The notes under the pieces were generated by a model. The model did no database searches, was not told the DNA's origin, and was given only the letters and a program-made list of their open reading frames with translations. Shown piece by piece: positions 36,555-45,009 of a stretch of DNA of 64,000 nt. Positions within the stretch are counted from its first letter, which is position 1, and each line of letters starts with the position of its first letter. The stretch spans positions 1 through 64,000 of the forward strand of contig CABUOQ010000001.1 of NCBI GenBank assembly GCA_902493275.1, in the 5' to 3' direction. Both the position numbers and the translations under genes were made by a program. The stretch comes from an uncultured Bacillota bacterium. GTDB taxonomy: Bacteria; Bacillota_I; Bacilli_A; RFN20; CAG-449.

Positions 36555-36842
36555 TTACTTAATTTTAATAAACTGTGGATATTCTTTTTCTATCGTCTTA
36601 AGCTGAACGATAATTGTCTGCAATATAATATTTCCATCACCTGGATTAATAATTGCTTTAGCATATCCTTCATCTAGGACAATCTCTTTAATTTGATCAT
36701 CACTAAATGCATTAAAGCCACCTGTTATGATGGCGCTGACTGCTGCACATACAAGGTCTTTACCTTTGATGTCGTAGTCGGCATGACCTTTTACTTCTAT
36801 TCCATAAAGGTCATCTTGTTTGATTAAATTAACTTTAATCAT
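36555..36842 (-). CDS. prp: Ribosomal-processing cysteine protease Prp
   Basis: 95 residues; removes the bL27 N-terminal extension. The catalytic pair is H20 (KGHADYD) and C32 (LVCAAVS), both in conserved family motifs. It lies between rplU (1 base away) and rpmA as in other Firmicutes. Confidence 0.95.
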   Translation of the reverse strand: MIKVNLIKQDDLYGIEVKGHADYDIKGKDLVCAAVSAIITGGFNAFSDDQIKEIVLDEGYAKAIINPGDGNIILQTIIVQLKTIEKEYPQFIKIK

Positions 36843-36843
36843 A

Positions 36844-37152
36844 TTAAGCGTTAATAGCTGTAATTTCTAAACAAGTATATGGTTGACGATGTCCCATAGT
36901 TCTGCGGTAATTATTTTTGCTCTTATATTTGAATACAAGAACTTTCTTTTCCTTACCTTGTTTTTGAACTTTTGCGACGACTGTTGCTCCTTCAACATAT
37001 GGAGCACCGACTTTTGTAGTTTCTCCACCAACTAAGAGAACTTTGTCAAATGTAACTTCAGAATCAACATCTGCATTAATTTTTTCAACGTAGATTTTTG
37101 CTCCGATTTCTACTTTAACTTGCTTACCGCCAGTTTCAATAATTGCGTACAC
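36844..37152 (-). CDS. rplU: 50S ribosomal protein bL21
   Basis: 102 residues starting [14 protein letters not shown] and ending [12 protein letters not shown], standard bL21. The start is a GTG at 37150-37152, with GGAGGTG 8 bases upstream; no closer ATG exists. It is preceded by an L21 leader. Confidence 0.96.
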   Translation of the reverse strand: MYAIIETGGKQVKVEIGAKIYVEKINADVDSEVTFDKVLLVGGETTKVGAPYVEGATVVAKVQKQGKEKKVLVFKYKSKNNYRRTMGHRQPYTCLEITAINA

Positions 37153-37164
37153 TTTTTATGCACC

Positions 37165-37268
37165 TCCTAATATTTCTATATAGACTAGACTCGCTTTTAA
37201 GGTAGAGATAACTCATTTTTAACCTTTTCAAGGCGGTTGAGGCCCCTATATTAGGCGACAACACCATT
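37165..37268 (-). ncRNA. Ribosomal protein L21 leader
   Basis: About 100 bases upstream of rplU contain the more GC-rich run GTCGCCTAATATAGGGGCC and CAACCGCCTTGAAAAGG, typical of the Firmicutes L21 leader that is thought to bind bL21 and control the operon. The assignment rests on position and this conserved core; I could not run a covariance model. Confidence 0.7.
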
Positions 37269-37297
37269 AAATTATCATATTAAACGATATTTATCAA

Positions 37298-38119
37298 TCA
37301 TTTATTTATGTTTTTTGCATTTTTATCTTTGAAAATATTCAACCAATTTCTAGGCTTTTTTCTTTTTCTTAATGATTGTGTTAATAATGATATTAGATAC
37401 TCTTTTTCATCGATGAATTTTCCATTTGATAAGTAGATATTTCGCTTAAAATGATAGATTTTATCACTATCATTAATCTGCATTGGAAAATCAATCTTCA
37501 TCCCACTTCTAGTAATTAAGTATTCTTGATAATCTTTTTTTAAAGTGGTGATTCTAACTAAAATATATGTTAGAAGTAAAAATAAAAATAATATTTGCCT
37601 TTGCTTAAGAAGAATAAAAAATATTAATATTAGCGATAATCCTGAAAAGACATATTGAAATCGATATGCACTTTTTAAAGGGAAATTATAACGATAGATG
37701 ATTTGAAATATTCTTCCGCCATCTAAAGGATAAAGTGGCAAAAGATTAAATAGAGCCAAGAATAGATTTTCGTGATTAAACACTTTAAATTGATACAATG
37801 AGATGTAGTTTATTTTAAATAAGCTAAATAATAATAAGTATGAAATAAAATAACTAAATGGTCCAGCGAGATAAAATATGACTTGCTGCATTATTTTCTT
37901 ATATGAAAGATCTTCCATCTCCATCGAAAAACCATAAAAATGTAATTCAATCGTCTTGATTTTAAACTTGAATATAGATGCCCAAAATAAATGCGATAAT
38001 TCGTGAATCAAATCAAATAAAAATAAGATTAAAACCTCATCTACTAAATGAAAAAAAATGCAAATTATGATAAATAACACGCAAAATGGTGATATTTTTA
38101 TCTTATTTGAGAGCCTCAT
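37298..38119 (-). CDS. spoIVFB: SpoIVFB-like intramembrane metalloprotease (M50)
   Basis: In Bacillus this site-2 protease activates pro-SigK in the mother cell. 273 residues, several membrane segments, zinc motif HELSH (H39, E40, H43) and the second motif LLPLYPLDGGR (D133). No sigK is in this window. It overlaps spoIVFA by 17 bases and is followed by the rplU leader, the exact order known from B. subtilis. Confidence 0.9.
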   Translation of the reverse strand: MRLSNKIKISPFCVLFIIICIFFHLVDEVLILFLFDLIHELSHLFWASIFKFKIKTIELHFYGFSMEMEDLSYKKIMQQVIFYLAGPFSYFISYLLLFSLFKINYISLYQFKVFNHENLFLALFNLLPLYPLDGGRIFQIIYRYNFPLKSAYRFQYVFSGLSLILIFFILLKQRQILFLFLLLTYILVRITTLKKDYQEYLITRSGMKIDFPMQINDSDKIYHFKRNIYLSNGKFIDEKEYLISLLTQSLRKRKKPRNWLNIFKDKNAKNINK

Positions 38120-38675
38120 TATATGAAATTATTTCGTTATTCTTTTTAAAGATGCATTGAAAATAAGAACCTTCATATATTCCAATTACATTATTTGCTA
38201 ATAAAACATCGTCTGTTTTTACCTTAATATCATCAATTAATGTATATAATGCTGTCACATTATTTTCGTATTCAACAACCACGAAATATTTATAATCATC
38301 TTGATATGAACAAGCTTTAATCGTTCCATTGTTTATAGTTGGAATTGTTTTATCACTTGTGATATACATATTATTTCCTAGACTTTGATATAGATTAATT
38401 CCTGAAACATTCATAGTTGATTGATGATTATCTTCTTTAAAGAAAAAGATCTTATTAAGATAATTATCAATTGTCTGATTTAATTCTTTAAATGAAACAT
38501 CTTGGTTAAAAATCTGTTTTATCAGTTTTCCATCTTCATCACTTTTGCAATAAATCAAACCACCTAAAGTGATGATCATTAAGATGAAAATCACATTAAA
38601 AAATTTCATGATTCGATGCTCTTTGACTTTCTTTTCTTTATTCATTCTTCTTTTTATTTCTTCAACGTTTTCCAT
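38103..38675 (-). CDS. spoIVFA: SpoIVFA-like regulator of SpoIVFB
   Basis: 190 residues: basic cytoplasmic N-terminus, one membrane segment (about residues 24-43), and an outer domain with a degenerate LytM/M23-like end (ALYTLIDDIKVKTDDVLLANNVIGIYE). The motif order matches the beta-roll of M23 peptidases without metal ligands, as in SpoIVFA. Sequence is divergent; location before spoIVFB carries the call. Confidence 0.75.
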   Translation of the reverse strand: MENVEEIKRRMNKEKKVKEHRIMKFFNVIFILMIITLGGLIYCKSDEDGKLIKQIFNQDVSFKELNQTIDNYLNKIFFFKEDNHQSTMNVSGINLYQSLGNNMYITSDKTIPTINNGTIKACSYQDDYKYFVVVEYENNVTALYTLIDDIKVKTDDVLLANNVIGIYEGSYFQCIFKKNNEIISYNEALK

Positions 38676-38746
38676 ATTATTTTCCTCATTTAAATAATAT
38701 GATTAACATGATGTCATAATAACAAGAATTTTGTTATCAAGAACAA

Positions 38747-39427
38747 TTAATATGAAAAAGTTTTCTCAGTTAAAATTCCATATATCGTATTTTTAGTAAA
38801 AATAAAGTGCTCAACGACTTTAATTCCCATCAAATTACAGGTAATAATGATATTGTTCGTCGAATTAATATCCTCAATGGAAGGCTTAACATTATCTGAA
38901 GGATGATTATGAATAATGACAATTTTGCTTGCATTATATTTTAACGCGGTAGATATAATCTGTCTTGATGAGATATTCACACTGATATCTCCGCCATTTG
39001 AAAGTTCTTTAACGCCAAGAAAACCATTTTGATGGTTCAATAATATTATGAAAACCTTTTCGTTTTTTAAATTAAAAACGTATGGTTTCATGATTTTTAT
39101 TATCTCTTGAACGCTATTGATTTTACGACAATCATTCATTCTTTCTTTATCGATTCGCCGACAGAGTTCAAATGAGGCTAATAATTTTATCGCTTTAACC
39201 TTTTTTATCCCTGTCAAAGATGAAATTTCATTAATATCTAATAGTGACAATTCACTAAGTGAATGATATTTTTTTAACAATTGATGCGCCAATTCTAAAA
39301 CATCTAAGTTTTTACAACCACTTGATATTATAATTGCCAATACTTCTTCATCCGTTAAGCTTTCAATTCCGAATAAAAAGGCCTTTTCACGCGGCCTTTT
39401 CATAATTGGTAAATCCTTTAATCCCAT
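38747..39427 (-). CDS. radC: RadC/MPN-domain protein
   Basis: 226 residues: N-terminal UPF0758 helix-hairpin-helix region (SLTDEEVLAIIISSG, SSLTGIKKVKAIKL) and a JAMM-type domain with IIHNHPSDNVKPSIED, holding the metal-binding H-x-H-x(7)-D pattern. Function in DNA repair is uncertain in general. Its ATG lies inside the end of the double-glycine peptide gene (10-base overlap), so the two are translationally linked. Confidence 0.93.
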   Translation of the reverse strand: MGLKDLPIMKRPREKAFLFGIESLTDEEVLAIIISSGCKNLDVLELAHQLLKKYHSLSELSLLDINEISSLTGIKKVKAIKLLASFELCRRIDKERMNDCRKINSVQEIIKIMKPYVFNLKNEKVFIILLNHQNGFLGVKELSNGGDISVNISSRQIISTALKYNASKIVIIHNHPSDNVKPSIEDINSTNNIIITCNLMGIKVVEHFIFTKNTIYGILTEKTFSY

Positions 39428-39588
39428 GAGAATTTAAAACCACCTGGAATAGTTGTGCTGCCTTTATCCGACATGAATAATCGGTAAATAATCACAGCTA
39501 CGACCGCGGCCATCATCACAGACATGACAGCCATAATCGTTATTTCACCTCCAACAACTTCACTCATTTGAGCTTCATTTAATTTCAT
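39418..39588 (-). CDS. Double-glycine leader peptide, bacteriocin-like
   Basis: 56 residues, with GGAGG 8 bases before the ATG at 39586-39588. The start MKLNEAQMSEVVGG has the form of a GG-type leader (charged helix, hydrophobic positions, Gly-Gly) cut by C39 peptidase transporters. The predicted mature part (residues 15-56) has one hydrophobic helix rich in Ala, Val and Met, then a basic-polar tail with TTIPGG, ending FKFSWD. It could be a membrane-active peptide or signal, or a small single-TM membrane protein whose GG is incidental. No ABC transporter with a C39 domain and no immunity gene are visible nearby. Confidence 0.65.
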   Translation of the reverse strand: MKLNEAQMSEVVGGEITIMAVMSVMMAAVVAVIIYRLFMSDKGSTTIPGGFKFSWD

Positions 39589-39632
39589 ATTTATTTCCTC
39601 CTATTATTTAAATAAGGAGAAATAAAACATTT

Positions 39633-42218
39633 TTATAAAATTTGTGATTTTTTATTTTTATATTCGTTTAATTGATTCTCATAATTTAAAAGCTTTTGTT
39701 TTTCCAAATTGATTTTCTGTTCTGGTGCTTTAGCGATAAATGCTGGATTATCTAACATCTTCTTACAACGAGCAACTTCTTTTTCTAATGCAGTAATTTT
39801 TTCATCTAACTTCTTAATTATTTCTTCTTTTGAAACATTTTCTTCAATGAACATTTGCCCAATTGAATATAATGTAGATAGTGATTTTTTGTTTTCATCA
39901 TCGATAATAATCTCTTCGGCGAATCCAAATCGTTTCAAATAAGGAATAACTATATTAAAATCAAAATCACCATGATGATTTAAAAATAGACGAACTTTAG
40001 CATTAGGAGCTAAATTATTATCAACTTTGAAATTTCTGATGTCCTTAATCATCTTGATAAGACCATCAACTTTTCTTTCATTTTCATCATCGAGATACTT
40101 ATCTTCAATTTGCGGATAAGAATCAAGCATAATCGATTCTAAATGACCTGGTAAATTTAAATATATCTCTTCGGCGATAAATGGTGTATATGGATAAATC
40201 ATTAAAATGATTGCTCTTAAAACCTTAAGCAAAACTTTCTTACTATTTAACGCATGTTCACCATTAAATTTTATCTTTGAAAATTCAACATACCATGAGG
40301 TGAAATCATCGTAAACAAAATCATATAAATGCGTTGATGCATTAGCAAAATCATACTTTTCCATATTATCAGTAACATTGATAATTGTTTTTTGTAAACG
40401 GCTTAAGATATAGTGATCAAATATATCAAGTTCATCATCATTTATTGGAAGTGATAAATCATCATTTTCAATATTCAATAAAATGAAACGCGATGCATTC
40501 CAAATTTTATTTAAATATGCTTCAGATGATTTAATTTTTTCTTCAGAATAACGTGTATCAAGTCCTGGCGAAGTAGAGGTGGTTAAAAAATATCTAAGTG
40601 CATCCACGCCATATTGATTAATCACGTCGATTGGATCGATACCATTACCTAATGATTTTGACATCTTACGACCCTGACTATCACGTATTAAACCATGAAT
40701 CAAGCATTTTTTAAATGGTGCTTGCTTGGTGAACTCTAATCCTTGGAAAATCATTCTTGAAACCCAAAAGAAAATAATATCATATGCCGTAACCATCACA
40801 TCGATAGGATAATAACGTTTTAATAATGCGCTGTCATCTGGCCATCCTAAGGTAGAAAAAGGCCAAAGTGCAGAAGAAAACCAAGTATCAAGAACATCTT
40901 CATCTTGAAGATAATTTTCCATATTTTCAGGCTCATTTTCACTTACAAGAACTTCACCAGTTTTTTTATTATAATATGCTGGAATACGATGTCCCCACCA
41001 TAATTGACGAGATATACACCAGTCTTCACATCCTTCCATCCAGGAAGTAAATATTTTATTGAAACGTTCAGGAATGAATGTGACTTTCTCTTCACTATCT
41101 TGATTTTTTAGCGATTGTTCCGCTAGAGGTTTCATCTTGACAAACCATTGTTTTTTTAACATTGGTTCGACTACCGCTCCACTTCTTTCGGAGTGTCCAA
41201 CTTGGTGAACAATATCATCGATTTTAATTAAATTTCCTTCTTTTTTAATTTGTTCAACTAATTTATCCCGACATTCATAACGGTCTAGTCCCGCGTATTC
41301 TTTTCCACAACAATCAGCCATTGTCGCATCATCGTTGATGACGATTGGATGAGGGAATTTATATTTTTGTCCAATAGTGAAATCATTTGGATCATGAGCT
41401 GGAGTACACTTCATAACTCCCGTTCCAAATTCAATATCGACATAATCATCTTCAATGATTGGAATTAATTCGTGATTAGCTGGGTTAATTACCTTTTTAC
41501 CAACGACATTTTTATATCTTTCATCTTTAGAATTAACAACAACGCATACATCGCCAAACATAGTTTCAGGACGCGTGGTTGCCACTGTTAAATATTTATC
41601 AGAATTCTCAATATAATATTTAAAATAATAGAACTTTCCTGGATCATCTTTGTGAATTACTTCGATATTACTCAATGCGGTTTTAAAAACCGGATCCCAA
41701 TTTATGATTCTTTCACCACGATAAATAAGTCCTTTATTATATAAAGTCACAAATACATGCTTAACTGCTTTAGATAATCCTTCATCTAAAGTAAATCTTT
41801 CTTTAGAATAATCAAGCGATAAACCCATCATCGCCCATTGACTATGAATAGTGTCCGCGTATTCATGTTTCCAATTCCAAGCTTGTTCTAAAAATTTTTC
41901 TCGACCCAAATCATAACGAGATATTCCTTGACTTCTAAGACGCTGCTCAACTTTGGCTTGAGTAGCTATTCCAGCGTGATCCATACCTGGAATCCATAAA
42001 ACATCGTATCCTTGCGCTTTTTTATAACGGGCAATTATATCTTGAATCGTCGTATTCCATGCATGTCCTAAATGAAGCATACCAGTAACATTAGGAGGTG
42101 GAATAACCATAGAAAATTTAGTTTTGGTTAAATCTCCACTGAGAAAGTAACCTTTATCTTTCCAAGTTTGATACTTGCCATTTTCAACTTGTTGATGATC
42201 ATAATGAGTGTCTAACAT
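39633..42218 (-). CDS. valS: Valyl-tRNA synthetase
   Basis: Class I synthetase of 861 residues. It has PPPNVTGMLHLGHAWN (HIGH), WIPGMDHAGIATQ, an editing domain with TTRPETMFGD, GRKMSKSLGNGIDP (KMSKS), and a C-terminal coiled coil (from about residue 800). A T-box leader precedes it. The order spoVID-ysxE-valS is as in Bacillus. Confidence 0.98.
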   Translation of the reverse strand: MLDTHYDHQQVENGKYQTWKDKGYFLSGDLTKTKFSMVIPPPNVTGMLHLGHAWNTTIQDIIARYKKAQGYDVLWIPGMDHAGIATQAKVEQRLRSQGISRYDLGREKFLEQAWNWKHEYADTIHSQWAMMGLSLDYSKERFTLDEGLSKAVKHVFVTLYNKGLIYRGERIINWDPVFKTALSNIEVIHKDDPGKFYYFKYYIENSDKYLTVATTRPETMFGDVCVVVNSKDERYKNVVGKKVINPANHELIPIIEDDYVDIEFGTGVMKCTPAHDPNDFTIGQKYKFPHPIVINDDATMADCCGKEYAGLDRYECRDKLVEQIKKEGNLIKIDDIVHQVGHSERSGAVVEPMLKKQWFVKMKPLAEQSLKNQDSEEKVTFIPERFNKIFTSWMEGCEDWCISRQLWWGHRIPAYYNKKTGEVLVSENEPENMENYLQDEDVLDTWFSSALWPFSTLGWPDDSALLKRYYPIDVMVTAYDIIFFWVSRMIFQGLEFTKQAPFKKCLIHGLIRDSQGRKMSKSLGNGIDPIDVINQYGVDALRYFLTTSTSPGLDTRYSEEKIKSSEAYLNKIWNASRFILLNIENDDLSLPINDDELDIFDHYILSRLQKTIINVTDNMEKYDFANASTHLYDFVYDDFTSWYVEFSKIKFNGEHALNSKKVLLKVLRAIILMIYPYTPFIAEEIYLNLPGHLESIMLDSYPQIEDKYLDDENERKVDGLIKMIKDIRNFKVDNNLAPNAKVRLFLNHHGDFDFNIVIPYLKRFGFAEEIIIDDENKKSLSTLYSIGQMFIEENVSKEEIIKKLDEKITALEKEVARCKKMLDNPAFIAKAPEQKINLEKQKLLNYENQLNEYKNKKSQIL

Positions 42219-42234
42219 ATATTTCCCTCCTAAA

Positions 42235-42460
42235 AATAAAAAAACATCCAGTTAAGGACGTTAAACGCGGTACCACCTTAATTCGATTACAAAAAAATAA
42301 TCGCACTTAATTGAACTTTAACGCAGTTAACGAAGATTCCTCTTATCTCAACAGCGACTATAATTAATTTCTTTAACTTCTTTTCACCAACCAGAAGCTC
42401 TCTTTTAAATTCCTTAATTAACCTCTGTCTCATCGACTAGAAATATATTAACTAATTTAA
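42235..42460 (-). promoter_or_regulatory. T-box riboswitch of valS
   Basis: The minus strand has the stem I apical motif AGAGAGCTTCTGGTTGGTG, the antiterminator AAGGTGGTACCGCG, and a terminator with ACGTCC/GGATGT arms followed by T7. A GTC (Val) sits about where the specifier should be, matching the downstream gene. Uncharged tRNA-Val should turn the gene on. Confidence 0.9.
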
Positions 42461-42518
42461 AAAGTTAAAGCAAGTTAATATTTCTAATTTCCTTATTAAT
42501 GTTTTTGCATATTATAAA

Positions 42519-42713
42519 ATGATGATTATGAAAAAATTATATTTAACTTTTAAAACTAAATTTCCGTATTATAAGGAAAGAATCTTATCCTCAATTGATA
42601 TTTTGTTGGTTTATCAAGGACTCTTATTTTTAATATCCCCTAATGTGATTAATCAATTATTATTAATTGCTTTGGTGGTCATTTTTATTCTTCTGATGGT
42701 GAAGAAAATATAA
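42519..42713 (+). CDS. Possible small two-TM membrane protein
   Basis: 64 residues; short basic N-terminal region, then two hydrophobic stretches (about residues 24-40 and 44-61), ending KKI. Not recognised. It runs against its neighbours and overlaps the 3' end of ysxE by 29 bases. No ribosome binding site is clear; a TATAAA just before the ATG would allow a leaderless message. An ATG three codons on is an alternative start. Could be chance. Confidence 0.4.
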   Translation: MMIMKKLYLTFKTKFPYYKERILSSIDILLVYQGLLFLISPNVINQLLLIALVVIFILLMVKKI

Positions 42714-43608
42714 CTTCACTTTCCAAGGAAATTACAGTATTCAAATAATTTACAAGATCGATGAGCTTTTTCAAATCTTCTTTTGTCGATGAATAACGCT
42801 CATAATCAAAAGTGCATAATAAGGCCATCAAATATTCTTTCTCATAGTCCAACAATGGATTATATGAAAGATATTCTTTGATGTATGATGCAATATTCAA
42901 AGAATTATTGCAATTTCTAATCATATCATAAACATCATTGACGCATAGATTAAAGCCCATTTTTTCTAAAGAGATCAGTTTTTCATGTTTTAAAATAATA
43001 TGACTAAAATCAAAATTTTGATATGTCAAAGATAGATGAAGTTTTTTTTGCTCTTTAACGCCATTTTCAAAATTTAAAACATGTTTAGATGCCGATTCAA
43101 TCGCATTTTGAAATAAAGGATAATTCATAAGAAAATACCAATCATTTGGCGAATGATATGAATTTTGTTCAATTACTTCAATCCGCGCTTGAATATCATT
43201 TGAAACCTTTTTTATTTGTTCATCTAAATAATTAAGTGTGCTATCTAAATAATTATCTTGAATATTGATATAAAAAGAAGTATTTTTATGTAATTTAGCA
43301 ATACTTTTAATATAAAAAGATAATTTTAAATCTTCACCTAAAATACTCTCATCATCAATAAAAGTAGATAAAATATAATATTTTTCATCTTCTTTTTGCA
43401 CGTATTTATTATTAAAACCTTTTAATGGTAACACAAAATCATCGCAATGACTTAACAATAAACGATTATATAGTTTATCAAGTGAATCATCTTTTACCTC
43501 TTTTAAAATATAATCGCCTTGACTAGTTTTTAATTTATATGTTGAAGAAGAAATCTTTAAAGAAGATTCAATTTTTAATTTGTAATATTTTTCGATGAAA
43601 TTATACAT
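42685..43608 (-). CDS. ysxE: YsxE/CotS-like spore coat protein (kinase-like fold)
   Basis: 307 residues with an aminoglycoside-phosphotransferase-like fold. The N-lobe is YKLKTSQGDYILKEVKD. The middle LHLSLTYQNFDFSHIILK replaces the catalytic H-G-D loop and lacks the Asp, so it is probably a pseudokinase. B. subtilis ysxE lies between spoVID and valS, as here, and acts in coat assembly. It overlaps spoVID by 8 bases. Confidence 0.75.
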   Translation of the reverse strand: MYNFIEKYYKLKIESSLKISSSTYKLKTSQGDYILKEVKDDSLDKLYNRLLLSHCDDFVLPLKGFNNKYVQKEDEKYYILSTFIDDESILGEDLKLSFYIKSIAKLHKNTSFYINIQDNYLDSTLNYLDEQIKKVSNDIQARIEVIEQNSYHSPNDWYFLMNYPLFQNAIESASKHVLNFENGVKEQKKLHLSLTYQNFDFSHIILKHEKLISLEKMGFNLCVNDVYDMIRNCNNSLNIASYIKEYLSYNPLLDYEKEYLMALLCTFDYERYSSTKEDLKKLIDLVNYLNTVISLESEVIFSSPSEE

Positions 43609-44392
43609 GAGGGATTAAAATTAAAGTATTAGCTTTAAATTCTTTATTAGGATTCGCGGCAATAATTTTTTCTTTATCAATATTAAACTTAGTCGAGATT
43701 TTTGTTAAATCATCATCTTTACAGATTCGATAATAAATAAAACTTAAACTATACGATTCTTTAAATAACTCTTTTTTGTTAATAGTATCTTCTTTTTGTT
43801 CATCATCTATAGGTGGAGTAATTTTTTCTTCTATTTTAGTTTCATCTTGATTAAGTTGAGTTTTTTCAAGATTATCGACTACTTCTATAGGAGTACTTCT
43901 CAACTCACTTTCAGAAATTTTAACTTCTTCTTGCGTATCAATTATAACTGGATCAAGAATTTTTATTTCATCCTCGGCGATATTTAAACAACGTTTATCA
44001 TTAAGATTCAAGTTTAAATAATCACGTAGTTGATATGAAAGTTCATTATCATCGAGAGAACAGAATTTTTCTAATGAAAGGTCTTCACCACATATTTGAT
44101 AGATAATTTTTATATGACAGGTGCGTTCATTTTGCTCATAATGATAGTCAAAAATTTTTAAATCAAAATTTTTAAGATTGTATTTTCTCTTTGATAAGGT
44201 GAGATCTAATGGCAATTCCGCATGTTGAGTAATACTATTTTCATCTTTTAAAAGCGAAATATCAATAAATATTTGTCCGACAACATGGAAATTATCATGA
44301 TTTTCAATGCAATTTTTTTGATCAGCGATACTTAAATTAGTAATTTTTCCTTCATCTAAGGCAATATCTTTTTCAAAAAGGATTTCATCCAT
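43601..44392 (-). CDS. spoVID: SpoVID-like spore coat morphogenetic protein with LysM
   Basis: 263 residues. The N-terminal about 130 residues form a beta-rich domain like the SpoVID N-domain (FHVVGQIFIDISL). A Glu/Lys/Thr-rich linker (150-210) follows, then a C-terminal LysM (IYYRICKDDDLTKISTKFNI, with AANPN). SpoVID guides coat encasement of the spore. It is shorter than the Bacillus protein (575). The start is the ATG at 44390-44392 with GGAGG upstream; a frame six codons longer includes that site. Confidence 0.8.
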   Translation of the reverse strand: MDEILFEKDIALDEGKITNLSIADQKNCIENHDNFHVVGQIFIDISLLKDENSITQHAELPLDLTLSKRKYNLKNFDLKIFDYHYEQNERTCHIKIIYQICGEDLSLEKFCSLDDNELSYQLRDYLNLNLNDKRCLNIAEDEIKILDPVIIDTQEEVKISESELRSTPIEVVDNLEKTQLNQDETKIEEKITPPIDDEQKEDTINKKELFKESYSLSFIYYRICKDDDLTKISTKFNIDKEKIIAANPNKEFKANTLILIPHV

Positions 44393-44431
44393 AAAAAAAC
44401 CTCCATACATTAATTTATATGTATGAAGGTA
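44393..44431 (-). terminator. Terminator after ysxC whose 3' arm holds the spoVID ribosome binding site
   Basis: The minus strand reads ACCTTCATACAT, an eight-base loop, ATGTATGGAGGT and seven T, then the spoVID ATG. The stem is twelve base pairs with one G-T. The GGAGG of spoVID lies inside the 3' arm, so the structure should both end lon-ysxC transcripts and hide the start site in read-through messages. Confidence 0.7.
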
Positions 44432-44436
44432 TCTAA

Positions 44437-45009
44437 TTAGAATAAATGTGTTTGCAATTTATCTTGCAATGATTTAATCGTCGAAGGAACATTGATTGAT
44501 GTAAATAAATAATCATCGATATGATATTTTCGACACATATTTAATAGCTTTGCTTTTTCCGATTGCTTTAATTTATCGCATTTAGTAAAGATAAGTGTAT
44601 ATTTATATCCAAGTTGTTCAAGATAATCTATTGTCTTCATTTCTTCATCGGTAATATCGCGTCTAGAATCAAGTAGATAAACAATTAATTTCAATTGATG
44701 ATTATCACTTAAATAGTCATTCATCATATTCTCAAAATTGTCCTTTTCATATGCGAGACGGCGATAGCCAAATCCTGGAGCGTCAACTAAATAGAACTTA
44801 TGATCAATTAAATAATAATTAACTAATTTTGTTTGACCAGGTTTTTTTGAAACATACGCTAGATTCTTCTTTTCAACTAGAGCGTTAATCAAAGATGATT
44901 TACCAACATTTGACTTCCCCATAAATAACACTTGAGGAAAATCATAAAGATGATCGCCTTTATTAAAAGCTGATTTTATAAATTCGGAGACTTTATAATT
45001 AATTTTCAT
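44437..45009 (-). CDS. ysxC: Ribosome biogenesis GTPase YsxC/EngB
   Basis: 190 residues, TrmE-Era-EngA family: G1 GKSNVGKSSLINAL, G2 PGQTKLVNYY, G3 DAPGFGYRR, G4 TKCDK. Needed for 50S assembly in Bacillus. Starts inside the lon 3' end (11-base overlap), as in the conserved lonA-ysxC pair. Confidence 0.96.
   Translation of the reverse strand: MKINYKVSEFIKSAFNKGDHLYDFPQVLFMGKSNVGKSSLINALVEKKNLAYVSKKPGQTKLVNYYLIDHKFYLVDAPGFGYRRLAYEKDNFENMMNDYLSDNHQLKLIVYLLDSRRDITDEEMKTIDYLEQLGYKYTLIFTKCDKLKQSEKAKLLNMCRKYHIDDYLFTSINVPSTIKSLQDKLQTHLF

Noticed and set aside
39588..39632. A transporter or immunity gene for the double-glycine peptide
   Set aside because: Only 45 bases separate it from valS, and nothing within several kilobases encodes a C39 or ABC transporter.
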